DNA from: Deinococcus aetherius
Lineage (GTDB): Bacteria > Deinococcota > Deinococci > Deinococcales > Deinococcaceae
NCBI RefSeq assembly: GCF_025997855.1
Contig: NZ_AP026560.1
Coordinates: 2,750,501-2,814,500, forward strand
DNA length: 64,000 nt
Direction of reading: 5' to 3'
The notes under the pieces are model-generated. The model did not search any database and was not told where the DNA came from. It saw only the letters and a program-made list of their open reading frames with translations. The position numbers were made by a program, and so were the translations under genes. Numbering within the stretch: position 1 is the first letter of the stretch; each line of letters opens with the position of its first letter. Positions 52,884-60,329 of the stretch are shown here, one piece after another.

Positions 52884-53791
52884 CCGAGATCGCCCGATTT
52901 TCCCACGTTCAGGGTCCGGGCGTCGGGCAGAAGACGTTTGACGAGGCCGGTCAGGACCGTGCCGGGGCCGAACTCGACGAAGGTGTCCGCTCCCAGGTCC
53001 GCGAGCCGTTGAATTGTCTCCACCCAGCGCACGCTCCCCGTGATCTGCCGCGCAAGCAGGTCGGGCAGGGCGGCGGGGTCGTCGTTCGGCTCGGCGGTCA
53101 CGTTCGCCACCACCGGGAAGGCGAGGGGACCGAAGGTAGTCGCCCGCAGGTCCGGGGTGAGAGCGTCCTGGGCCGGTTGCATCAGCGCGCAGTGGAAGGG
53201 GGCACTTACCTTGAGGGGAATCACCTTCAGGCCCCGCCCCTTGAGTTCGGCGGCGGCGGCGTCCACGGCGGCCTGCTCCCCGGAGATGACCGTCTGGGTC
53301 GGCGCGTTGAAGTTGGCGGGCTGCACGACGCCCCTCACCCCCTCGCATACCTCGCGCACCACGTCGGGGTTGCCCATCACGGCACTCATCGCCCCCACTC
53401 CGACGGGCACGGCCTCCTGCATCAGTTCGCCGCGCCGCCGGGTCAACCGCAACGCGTCCGCGAGGCCGAGCGTTCCGGCGGCGACGAGGGCGCTGTACTC
53501 GCCCAGGGAATGACCGGCGGCAAAAGCGGGGGTGAGGCCCGTGTGCGCCTGCCATGCCCGGTAGGCGGCGACCGACGCGGCGACGAGCGCGGGCTGCTGG
53601 TTCGCGGTGAGGGTCAACTCTTCGAGCGGGCCCGTCTCGATCAGGGCGCGCAGGCCGGGAAGGGTTTGCTCGGCTTCAGCGTACACGGCCTCCGCTTCCG
53701 GGAAGGTGGCGGCAAGGTCAGCCCCCATGCCGACGGCGTGCGAGCCCTGGCCGGGAAACAGTGCCGCTATGTTGGGGGCGGCGACCCTCAC
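52880..53791 (-). CDS. fabD: Malonyl-CoA:ACP transacylase
   Basis: This 303-residue transacylase loads malonate onto ACP. It has IAALFPGQGSHAVGMG at the N-terminus, nucleophile Ser in AGHSLGEYSALVAAG (about 90), Arg in TRRRGELMQEA, His in VSAPFHCALMQPA (about 200) and the late GPGTVLTGLVKR. The GTG at 53791 overlaps the fabH stop (GTGA) and its own stop overlaps the DinB-like start. Confidence 0.95.
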   Translation of the reverse strand: MRVAAPNIAALFPGQGSHAVGMGADLAATFPEAEAVYAEAEQTLPGLRALIETGPLEELTLTANQQPALVAASVAAYRAWQAHTGLTPAFAAGHSLGEYSALVAAGTLGLADALRLTRRRGELMQEAVPVGVGAMSAVMGNPDVVREVCEGVRGVVQPANFNAPTQTVISGEQAAVDAAAAELKGRGLKVIPLKVSAPFHCALMQPAQDALTPDLRATTFGPLAFPVVANVTAEPNDDPAALPDLLARQITGSVRWVETIQRLADLGADTFVEFGPGTVLTGLVKRLLPDARTLNVGKSGDLG

Positions 53792-54837
53792 ACCGTCACC
53801 GCTTCGCGCTCGGCCCGTCCCCTCAGGCTGGGCGCGCCGCCCCACCACTTCATCGTGGAGGCCGCCCAGCTCAGCCCGCCCCCGAACGCGACGAGGAGGA
53901 GTTGCTGCCCGTCCCGGACGCGCCCGTCCTCGACGGCCTCGCACAGGGCGAGGGGCACGGTGGCGCTCGACGTGTTGCCGTAGCGTCCCAGGTTCACCAC
54001 GGTCTTGCTCATGGGCAGGCCCACCCGCTCGCAGGCCGCCTCGATGATGCGGATGTTGGCCTGGTGCGGAATCACCCAGTCCACATCGGCGCTGCTCAAC
54101 CCGCTCTTGGCGAGCACCTGCCCCCCGCTGTCACCGAGCACCCGCACGGCGAATTTGAAGACCTCGCGCCCGTTCATGCCCGCGTACTCGCCCATCGGGA
54201 ACCCGCCCGGCAGCCTCGGCGCCACGCAGCGGGCGTAGAGGCTCGGCCCGCCCGCGCTGTCCGCGCCGAGCACGAAGTCCTGAAAACCGTACCCCTCCGG
54301 CACCTCTCCCACGACCGCCGCGCCCGCCCCGTCCCCGAAGAGGATGGCGGTGCCCCGGTCGCCTTTGTCGATGATCTTGGACAGCACCTCCGCCCCCACC
54401 ACGAGCACCCGCTGGGCCGTGCCGCCCAGGATCAGCCCGTGGGCCATGCTCAGCCCGTAGACGAAGCCGCTGCACGCGGTGGAGAGGTCGAAGGCCCCTG
54501 CCCCCGCGAGCCCCACCTGCCCGGCGATCAGGGCCGCCGTGGAGGGGAAGAGGGCGTCGGGGCTGGCGGTCGCGCAGATCACGAGGTCCACGCCCTCCAG
54601 AGCGTCCGGGTCACGGGCGAGCAGGTCGCGCACGGCCCGCACGCCTATATCGGAGGTGTACTCGTCCTCGCCCGCCCAGCGGCGCTCGCGGATGCCGGTG
54701 CGGGCCTCGATCCACTCGGCGCTCGTGTCCATGCGCGCCTCGAAGTCCGCGTTCGTGACGACGGTGGGCGGCGCGTACATGCCGAGGGCGGTAATGCCGA
54801 TGCTGGGACGGCTGCCGGGAGTCGGGGAGGCGGTCAT
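53788..54837 (-). CDS. fabH: 3-oxoacyl-ACP synthase III
   Basis: This 349-residue KAS III primes fatty-acid synthesis with acyl-CoA and malonyl-ACP. The triad is Cys in LSTACSGFVYGL (about 122), His in WVIPHQANIRII (about 262) and Asn in GRYGNTSSATVPLAL (about 292). It is the first gene of the fab cluster. Upstream, TTGAAC-N17-TACGGT forms a promoter whose -10 lies 4 nt before the ATG. Its -35 is half of a palindrome, so repression is likely. Confidence 0.95.
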   Translation of the reverse strand: MTASPTPGSRPSIGITALGMYAPPTVVTNADFEARMDTSAEWIEARTGIRERRWAGEDEYTSDIGVRAVRDLLARDPDALEGVDLVICATASPDALFPSTAALIAGQVGLAGAGAFDLSTACSGFVYGLSMAHGLILGGTAQRVLVVGAEVLSKIIDKGDRGTAILFGDGAGAAVVGEVPEGYGFQDFVLGADSAGGPSLYARCVAPRLPGGFPMGEYAGMNGREVFKFAVRVLGDSGGQVLAKSGLSSADVDWVIPHQANIRIIEAACERVGLPMSKTVVNLGRYGNTSSATVPLALCEAVEDGRVRDGQQLLLVAFGGGLSWAASTMKWWGGAPSLRGRAEREAVTV

Positions 54838-54856
54838 GCGCGAACCGTAGCATTCT

Positions 54857-54872
54857 TTGAACAAGCGTTCAA
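54857..54872. promoter_or_regulatory. Palindromic operator candidate over the fabH -35 box
   Basis: TTGAAC-AAGC-GTTCAA is a 6-4-6 inverted repeat. The GTTCAA arm, read as TTGAAC on the minus strand, is the likely -35, with TACGGT 17 bp further as -10. The size and symmetry suit a TetR-family fatty-acid regulator. No regulator gene is adjacent. Confidence 0.6.
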
Positions 54873-54885
54873 GGAATTGGGGACA

Positions 54886-54915
54886 CGGTGCAAATAGAAA
54901 CGGTGCAAACAGAAA
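54886..54915. repeat. Tandem 15-bp direct repeat upstream of fabH
   Basis: CGGTGCAAATAGAAA (54886-54900) is followed directly by CGGTGCAAACAGAAA (54901-54915). It lies just outside the putative prophage end and could be a second regulator site for the fab promoter. Confidence 0.65.
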
Positions 54916-54961
54916 AGGAGAGGGCACGTCTCGGCGGACATGCCCCCTCCTCTGGCCCTAC

Positions 54962-55159
54962 TGTTGTGTGCAGATTTACCCCTATGCTGCTTGGCAGAAT
55001 TATTTGGCGAAATAACCGGAACCAGGCTGAACCGGCAGGAACAAAGCGCTTATGCAGTGGGCGCTTTTCCGGTTCCGCGCGAAACGTGCCGGTCGGTCGT
55101 GGAACGGTTCCGGTTCGAGGGTTCCCGGGGCTCCTGCACAGAATTATTTGTCATCGGAG
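54962..55159. mobile_element. Probable left end of the Mu-like prophage
   Basis: This non-coding stretch lies between the host fab promoter and the phage repressor gene. A TGTTGTGTG at 54962 is a candidate terminal 5'-TG. CAGAATTATTTG occurs twice (54995-55006 and 55139-55150), and GGTTCCG/CGGAACC blocks recur near 55018, 55070 and 55105. These are plausible transposase binding sites of the left end. The exact boundary needs the right end, which is outside the window. Confidence 0.5.
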
Positions 55160-55894
55160 TTAGACGGCGTCGTGGACGATCCTGATCACTCGGCCCACGA
55201 CCTCTTCCACTCGTTCGGCCCCAATGATCCTGAACTGCGGGTCTTCATAGTCGAGGTTGGTGCTCACGAGCTGCTGGAGCCGTCCGCCCTCGCCTAAGAG
55301 TGGCCGTTTGCAGACATACCCGTCGTCCGAGATGCGGGCCACTACTGCCGAGCCGACTAGGCTCTTGTCGAGCTGGTTCACGATGACCACGTCGCCGTCG
55401 TGGATGGGGGTTTTTCCGCCCTCCATGCTGTTTCCGTACACTTTGAAGGCGACGAGGTCACGCCCACGCGCGAAGTCCTCCTCCACGAAGACCTCGGTGT
55501 CCGACGCCGTGAACTGCGTCTTCCCGGCGCCGACGAGCCCGGCTACCTGGACTGGCACCTGTACGACCGGGATGTGGGCTTCGAGCTTGTCGTGTCCGAA
55601 CCCGTCAGGTTCTAGCATGTAGAGCAGTTCGTGCATGGGAACGTTCAAGGTTTCGGCGAGTTTCTTCAATGTGTCCACCGAGGTTTTCTGAGTTTTGCCC
55701 GACGCCGTTTTCTTCCCAAGAACGATGTTGTACAGCGTCGTTTCCCCGATGCTACTGACCGCTGCGAACTCCTCGATCTTGCGGAGGCTGTGTTTCCGCA
55801 TGTAGGCCGCTATGAGCCGATTAAAGGGTCCGTTGGGGCTGGCGAGCGTCTTCTGAAGACCTTCGAACTCCCTCTCTATCGTTGACTTACTCAC
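55160..55894 (-). CDS. LexA-like phage repressor (HTH plus S24 peptidase)
   Basis: This 244-residue protein has an N-terminal helix-turn-helix region (SLRKIEEFAAVSSIGETTLYNIVLGKK, about 36-62) and a C-terminal S24 peptidase domain with Ser156 in KVYGNSMEGG and Lys197 in YVCKRPLL. A possible Ala-Gly cleavage site lies in VAGLVGAGK. It should hold the prophage silent and may self-cleave when RecA is activated by DNA damage. The GTG at 55894 is preferred: TTTACT-N17-TACACT ends 7 nt upstream, a leaderless promoter. It faces away from the early genes, as Mu c does. Confidence 0.87.
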   Translation of the reverse strand: MSKSTIEREFEGLQKTLASPNGPFNRLIAAYMRKHSLRKIEEFAAVSSIGETTLYNIVLGKKTASGKTQKTSVDTLKKLAETLNVPMHELLYMLEPDGFGHDKLEAHIPVVQVPVQVAGLVGAGKTQFTASDTEVFVEEDFARGRDLVAFKVYGNSMEGGKTPIHDGDVVIVNQLDKSLVGSAVVARISDDGYVCKRPLLGEGGRLQQLVSTNLDYEDPQFRIIGAERVEEVVGRVIRIVHDAV

Positions 55895-55911
55895 ATGTGT
55901 GAGTGTAGACT
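55882..55911 (+). promoter_or_regulatory. Early promoter of the prophage with embedded operator O1
   Basis: TTGACT (55882-55887), an 18-bp spacer and TAGACT (55906-55911) drive the Ner-transposase operon. The spacer contains O1, ACTCACATGTGTGAGT (55889-55904), with 7-bp inverted arms. Repressor bound there would block the promoter. Confidence 0.65.
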
Positions 55912-55930
55912 GCTCACATATGCGAGTAAA
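55902..55930 (-). promoter_or_regulatory. Repressor promoter with embedded operator O2
   Basis: On the minus strand TTTACT (complement of 55925-55930), 17 bp and TACACT (complement of 55902-55907) form the repressor promoter. O2, GCTCACATATGCGAGT (55912-55927), lies in the spacer. O1 and O2 are centred 23 bp apart. The two promoters overlap face to face. Confidence 0.62.
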
Positions 55931-55940
55931 GGAGGGTTGA

Positions 55941-56213
55941 GTGATCGCTGATCTAGTCAAGGAGCGTATGCGTGAACTCGGGCGTTCGCAGGCGGAAATT
56001 GCCCGCCTATCCGGTCTCAGTACGGGTCACGTCTCGGACATCGTGAATGGAAGGAAGGGGGCGGCTGTTTCCCTTCCGACTATCCAGGCTCTCGCCCGGG
56101 GTTTGGACGTGAAGGCGGACTACTTTTTTTCGTCCGGTCACTCGCTTAAGCGAGTAGAAAACACGTCTAGCAGCACGAAAAAGCGAGCGGCCCGGGGGGG
56201 GGCGAGTGTCTAG
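55941..56213 (+). CDS. Ner-like/XRE-family phage regulator
   Basis: This 90-residue HTH protein (VKERMRELGRSQAEIARLSGLSTGHVSDIVNGRKG, about 6-40) is in the position of Mu Ner/Cro, the first gene of the early operon. AAAGGAGG a few bases before the GTG at 55941 is a strong ribosome-binding site. It probably turns down early transcription. A run of nine G lies at its 3' end (56194-56202), right before the overlapping transposase start. Confidence 0.8.
   Translation: MIADLVKERMRELGRSQAEIARLSGLSTGHVSDIVNGRKGAAVSLPTIQALARGLDVKADYFFSSGHSLKRVENTSSSTKKRAARGGASV
56140..56155. promoter_or_regulatory. Operator-like perfect palindrome O3 inside the ner gene
   Basis: ACTCGCTTAAGCGAGT is a perfect 16-bp palindrome with the same ACTCRC half-sites as O1 and O2, located 240 bp downstream near the ner 3' end. 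It may allow looping or roadblock repression. Confidence 0.6.
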
Positions 56214-58344
56214 GTACAGCGAAGAACGCAAAACGCACTTGCTGACCGTGGAGGAATGCGCCGTGGCTACTGGAAGGTCCACCAAGACCATCACGAGGCG
56301 GCTGGCTGGAGAGCACGTCTACGTCGAGTACCACTTCGTAAAGGCGAGGGTGGGTTCGGTACGTACCGCCTTTGTCGATGTGAGGACCCTGGGCCTCCCG
56401 ATTCTTGCGGAGGGACATGTCCTTCCGCAGGTGTGCGGAGGGACAGTGCGGAAGGACATCGAGATCAGTGCGGAAGGACATGGGGAAAACGGTGTCCCAG
56501 TGCTGCTGAACCCCGAAGTCCCCGCCCCGCCGCCCCAGGCGTGCGGAGGGACACCCAATTTGTCCTTCCGCACACCTCCAAAGGTGCCACTGCTTTCCCC
56601 CCTCGACCCGCAAACCCACGACCTCCACCAACGCTTGCAGGTCGTCCTGAGGACCCGGCGCCACAGCCGGGAGCGAGGTGCGGCGGTCGAGCGCTTAGCT
56701 GGCGAGTTGGAGGTTCACCCCCGCAGGGTGCAGCGCTGGGTTCACGCCCTGGAGGAGGGGGCAAATAGCCCTTACGCCCTGGCGCGGCAGGGGCGATCTG
56801 ACAGGGGGAGGCGGCGGTTCCCCGAGGAGGTGCGGGAGCTTGTTACAGCCGCCTTTCTCAACAATCGCCCAGGCGTAAGCGCCAGCGCGGTTTATCGGGC
56901 TCTGGAGCGTTCGGTGCCACACCTGATGACCTACAGCACCAAGGGCGGCAGCGTGAAGCGGATCGAGCCGCGAACGGTTCGGGTGATTCAGCAGGAGCTG
57001 ATGGTCGATCCCGCGATGCAGTTGATGTTCCGTGACACCAAGCAGCGCAAGGAGTTCCTGCGCGTGTACAACGGGAAGGTTCACGCCCTGCACGCGAACG
57101 CGCAGTGGCAGATGGACATGACCCGCTGTGATGTAGAGGTCTTTAACCCTGTCATGCGGCGCTTCTACAGGCTCCGCGTCCACGCCGTCATCGACGTTTA
57201 CAGCGGCTGCATCATGGGCCTTTCGTTCAGTGAGGACGAGGACCAGGCGCAGACCAACATCGCGCTCCTCCGCGCGCTGACGCCCAAAACGGGGCGGTAC
57301 GCCCACCTGTACCCCATGTACGGGACGCCCAACACCATCTACTGGGACAACGGCAAAACATATCGCAGTGGTGAGGTCGAGCGCATCGTCAGCACGTTGG
57401 GGATCGAGAGCATCCACAGTCTCCCCCGCGTGTCTCACACGCGCGGAGCCATCGAGCGCTTCTTTGGCACGCTCCACGGGATGATCGAGCGTGCTCTGAC
57501 CGGGTACGCCGGGATGAACGCCGTCGCGCGAGACAGCGAGGAGTTGCGGGCGCTGCGAGAGCGGACCCTCCGGTGGGCAGAGACCGGACGTGATCCCGGG
57601 CGCCAGCAACGGCACCTGACCGAAGAAGAGTTCAAGTCCGTCGTCCTGATGTGGCTGGTGACCGAATACCACCAGATGATTCAGGACACCGGGGAGACCC
57701 GGCAGGAGAAGTTCCTGTCCAGCGTGCAGGGGGATGCCGCACGCCACACCCTGCGGCTCTACGACCCCCAGGAACTCTTCATGCTGTTCTGCCGCCAGAT
57801 CAGCCGGGTGGTCACCCCCGACAGCGGCATCCAGTACAAGAACCGCCTCTTCAAGTCGCCCACGGGGGCGCTTGCCGGGTATGCCGGGAGGACCGTGGTC
57901 CTGATGGAGGACGCCTTCAGCCCAGAGGGCTGGTACGGCGTGGTCTACCCCCGCAAGGACGGGACCTATGCCTACCTCGGTGATGTGGAGCCCGCGCCCG
58001 AGTGGGCCGACAGCGCCGAGTCTGCGGCCGTCCGGCAGATCGAGAAGGGTGCCCGGCGTGCCCTGGTGGAGCGCGTCGAGGTGGAGGCCGAGCGCAACCG
58101 CCGACCGGAGCTGAACATCGCGGAGTCCCTCGTGCGTGCGCTCCCGCTCTCTGACCCGAGCCAACTGCCTGTGGTGGATGTTGCCCCCGCGCCCCTTCCC
58201 ACCAGCCGTGCCCGCCTCGCCACCACGCCCCGGGATGAGGACGTGGGGGACTTCGGCAGGTTCTTGGATGCAGGTAAGGACGCTCAGACCGCCGACGAGT
58301 TCATGACGGTGATTAAAAACACGCTCCCAGGGAGGAAAAAATGA
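56206..58344 (+). CDS. Mu-type DDE transposase (MuA-like)
   Basis: This 712-residue transposase integrates and replicates the phage by transposition. An N-terminal DNA-binding helix region (LLTVEECAVATGRSTKTITRRLAG) is followed by a low-complexity linker (about 65-130), a second HTH region, and the integrase core with D304 (QWQMDMTRCDVEV), D381 (TIYWDNGKTY) and E417 (GAIERFFGTLHG). A C-terminal MuA-type beta-barrel contains NRLFKSPTGALAGYAGRTV. The GTG start overlaps ner. The linker DNA holds seven copies of a 12-bp motif. The stop overlaps the next ATG (ATGA). Confidence 0.92.
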   Translation: MSRYSEERKTHLLTVEECAVATGRSTKTITRRLAGEHVYVEYHFVKARVGSVRTAFVDVRTLGLPILAEGHVLPQVCGGTVRKDIEISAEGHGENGVPVLLNPEVPAPPPQACGGTPNLSFRTPPKVPLLSPLDPQTHDLHQRLQVVLRTRRHSRERGAAVERLAGELEVHPRRVQRWVHALEEGANSPYALARQGRSDRGRRRFPEEVRELVTAAFLNNRPGVSASAVYRALERSVPHLMTYSTKGGSVKRIEPRTVRVIQQELMVDPAMQLMFRDTKQRKEFLRVYNGKVHALHANAQWQMDMTRCDVEVFNPVMRRFYRLRVHAVIDVYSGCIMGLSFSEDEDQAQTNIALLRALTPKTGRYAHLYPMYGTPNTIYWDNGKTYRSGEVERIVSTLGIESIHSLPRVSHTRGAIERFFGTLHGMIERALTGYAGMNAVARDSEELRALRERTLRWAETGRDPGRQQRHLTEEEFKSVVLMWLVTEYHQMIQDTGETRQEKFLSSVQGDAARHTLRLYDPQELFMLFCRQISRVVTPDSGIQYKNRLFKSPTGALAGYAGRTVVLMEDAFSPEGWYGVVYPRKDGTYAYLGDVEPAPEWADSAESAAVRQIEKGARRALVERVEVEAERNRRPELNIAESLVRALPLSDPSQLPVVDVAPAPLPTSRARLATTPRDEDVGDFGRFLDAGKDAQTADEFMTVIKNTLPGRKK
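56406..56572. promoter_or_regulatory. Cluster of seven 12-bp motifs inside the transposase gene: candidate internal transposition enhancer
   Basis: TGCGGARGGACA occurs forward at 56406, 56434, 56447, 56469 and 56542 and reversed at 56418 and 56561. The first two form a head-to-head 24-bp palindrome. Forward copies fall in all three codon phases, so the conservation is at DNA level. By position (about 1.45 kb from the left end) and by the transposase having a separate N-terminal DNA-binding region, it resembles the Mu internal activating sequence. Confidence 0.65.
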
Positions 58345-59111
58345 CGAAAGCGGCCAAACCCACAGCGTTGGTTTCCGCCGGGAAGGTGGTAGGCATCGAT
58401 CTCCGTGAAGCCGACCTCTCCGACACCCGACTTCCTGCGAACTTTAAGTTGACCAGCAACTTCCGCGAGATCGTCGGCAAGATTCAGCTCGCCTGGTCGC
58501 TCCACGACACCTTCTGCCTCATCACGGGGGCGAACGGCTGCGGCAAAAGCACGGCGGTGGCGTTTATGGCTCAACAGGAGGGCGTGCTGCTGGTCCACGT
58601 GCAGCCGAAGTACCAGCCCAAGCACCTCGTGGACAAATTCGCCGAGCTGCTGGGGGTGAACGCGGGAAGTGGGTGGCGTGCCCAGACCTCGGTGGTCGTC
58701 TCGCAGCTCCGGGAAGACCCCAAACTCATCATCTTGGATGAGGGGCAGCGCCTCGACTACGACTGCCTCGACACCCTGAAGTACATCGGGGATGAATCCG
58801 GCTGCACGTTCGTGCTCGTCGCTAACGTCAACCTGGAGCGGATCATCGAGAAGAACCCCGACATCGACAGCCGTGTGGGAACGCGGGTTCGGGTTGGCAG
58901 CATGACGTTGGAAGAGTTTGTCCGGCTGTATCAGCCGGACGGCTATGCCGAGGACGTGCTGGGCGAAATGCACAAGCTCACGTCTGGCGTTTACCGCCGC
59001 CTGGATCGCCTGCTGAGCAAGTTGGTCGTGGCGATGGAAGAGGCAGGTCTCTCCCCCGCAGAGCTGAAGATTGGGCACCTGCGGCACCTCGTGAAGGAAG
59101 TGCTCCAGTGA
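58341..59111 (+). CDS. MuB-like AAA ATPase, transposition target selector
   Basis: This 256-residue ATPase has Walker A GANGCGKS (63-70), Walker B PKLIILDEGQRLD (about 127-139) and sensor ATP-domain sequence FVLVANVNLERI. A C-terminal helical domain (GVYRRLDRLLSKLVVAMEEAGLSPAELKIGHLRHL) resembles MuB. MuB binds target DNA, activates MuA and gives target immunity. The ATG overlaps the transposase stop. Confidence 0.88.
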   Translation: MTKAAKPTALVSAGKVVGIDLREADLSDTRLPANFKLTSNFREIVGKIQLAWSLHDTFCLITGANGCGKSTAVAFMAQQEGVLLVHVQPKYQPKHLVDKFAELLGVNAGSGWRAQTSVVVSQLREDPKLIILDEGQRLDYDCLDTLKYIGDESGCTFVLVANVNLERIIEKNPDIDSRVGTRVRVGSMTLEEFVRLYQPDGYAEDVLGEMHKLTSGVYRRLDRLLSKLVVAMEEAGLSPAELKIGHLRHLVKEVLQ

Positions 59112-59509
59112 GCGGCCGGAAGCGCCCAAGCGGTGCGGGGAGCAATAGCAAGCGCTTTGCAGAGGTCAAGAAGGGCGACGAGGTCACGAAGATTCCCGTC
59201 GTGAAGGACGCGGGCACCTTCATCTACCTCAGCGAGGACCACTCCTGGCCCACTCTCCCGGTCACCACTCTCCTGACCGATGTCAGTTGGATTCAGGAGG
59301 GCAGCGTCTTCACCCTCAAGGACAACCGGCCCGGCACCAGGGGCGGCATGGGCCACAAGACGAAAGTCTTCGTGGTGGCCGTCGATATGACGGTCGCCAT
59401 CTGGCCGGGCAAGTACGGGCAGATCGAGCGGCATGTGCTCACGAACCCGGTCCCCAGCAATGACGAACTGAGTGAGATGCTGCTGGGTATTGCCGAGGGG
59501 GACGGCTGA
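59108..59509 (+). CDS. Phage early protein, unknown, 133 aa
   Basis: This soluble protein has a basic N-terminus (SGRKRPSGAGSNSKRFAEVKKGD) and a beta-rich body (FIYLSEDHSWPTLPVTTLLTDVSWIQEGSVFTLKD; TKVFVVAVDMTVAIWPG). Its GTG overlaps the MuB-like stop by 4 bp, so it is translated with the transposition genes. No family is recognised. Confidence 0.75.
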   Translation: MSGRKRPSGAGSNSKRFAEVKKGDEVTKIPVVKDAGTFIYLSEDHSWPTLPVTTLLTDVSWIQEGSVFTLKDNRPGTRGGMGHKTKVFVVAVDMTVAIWPGKYGQIERHVLTNPVPSNDELSEMLLGIAEGDG

Positions 59510-59517
59510 TGGGTTAC

Positions 59518-59910
59518 CTACCCCAGGGCATCACTCAGGGCGGCGTCCCAGTGTCCGGGAATATGGATGTACGCGCGGAATTGCACCGCGATCTCCAGCA
59601 ACTCGTACAGCTCTGGCGAGTTTGCGGGCAGGCCCCTGCCCCTGCTCGCAGCGTGAAGTTCGCTCAGGGTGCCAATCCCGGGCGCCTGCACGAACAGCCA
59701 TGCCAGGCGAACGATGGCGGACGCTTCCTCGCGCGTAGGTGTGGCACGGCCGCTGTTCAGGAAGGCTTCGGCAAGCTGCTTGGCCTCTTCGACATCGCTA
59801 AACCCTGTATTGGACGGAAGGACATCGTGGGTCAGCCGGTAGGCCCAGCGAACCGGATTGATGACCGAGGCAAGGAAACGGTCTGCCATCTGATCGAAGT
59901 ATCCGCTCAC
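59518..59910 (-). CDS. Opposite-strand phage protein, unknown, 130 aa
   Basis: The only minus-strand gene candidate within the early block. The 130-residue product is helical and protein-like (FSDVEEAKQLAEAFLNSG; TREEASAIVRLAWLFVQAPGIGTLSELH; PELYELLEIAVQFRAYIHI), with no Cys and normal codon use. A plus-strand frame (59509-59982) fills the same space with TGATG junctions on both sides but has shadow-like composition, so the minus reading is preferred. It could be an accessory (moron) gene. Confidence 0.55.
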   Translation of the reverse strand: MSGYFDQMADRFLASVINPVRWAYRLTHDVLPSNTGFSDVEEAKQLAEAFLNSGRATPTREEASAIVRLAWLFVQAPGIGTLSELHAASRGRGLPANSPELYELLEIAVQFRAYIHIPGHWDAALSDALG

Positions 59911-59981
59911 GCCTCAGCGTACACGGCACCCACGGTCGAGGACCGCATGGCGATGACCGCCGCCGACCTGGAGGCGAACTG

Positions 59982-60329
59982 ATGCGCCCCCCCTACATGC
60001 TCCGCACCGGCCGCACCCCCGTCGAGCGGGCCGCCGGGCTCCTCTCCTCCGAGATCGGCACCTGGGCCCTGCGCCGGGCCCTGGCCTTCGGCACGGTCAC
60101 GCCCCGCGACCTGGAGCGCCAGTTCCCCGCCGCCGGGCCGGGTCGCCTCGTCAACCTCCTGCGGCTGATGGCCGAGCGCGGCGAGCTGAACCGCCTCTCG
60201 CCGGTCGGGCCCCACAACCGCGCCGTCTACGGCCCCGGCAACCTCACCGACCTCCGCACCCTCCACGCCGCCCTCACTGACCTCCTCGCCCTCTCCCCCA
60301 CCCCGGAGGTGCCCCGTGAAGCCGAGTAA
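59982..60329 (+). CDS. Phage protein with winged-helix-like region, 115 aa
   Basis: ERAAGLLSSEIGTWALRRALAFGTVTPRDLERQF followed by GRLVNLLRLMAERGELNRLS and a short wing (NRAVYGPGN) resembles a winged helix. GGAGG 7 nt upstream supports the ATG at 59982. It overlaps the next GTG by 14 bp. A DNA-binding role in the early region is inferred. Confidence 0.7.
   Translation: MRPPYMLRTGRTPVERAAGLLSSEIGTWALRRALAFGTVTPRDLERQFPAAGPGRLVNLLRLMAERGELNRLSPVGPHNRAVYGPGNLTDLRTLHAALTDLLALSPTPEVPREAE

Noticed and set aside
56406..56572. Possible CRISPR array
   Set aside because: The seven 12-bp motifs occur in both orientations with irregular spacing inside a coding gene. There are no uniform spacers and no cas genes.
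59509..59982. 157-codon plus-strand frame with TGATG joints to both neighbours
   Set aside because: The junctions are attractive, but the residues are Cys/Gln/Arg-rich and shadow-like, while the opposite strand encodes a protein-like sequence. Kept as an open alternative rather than a called gene.
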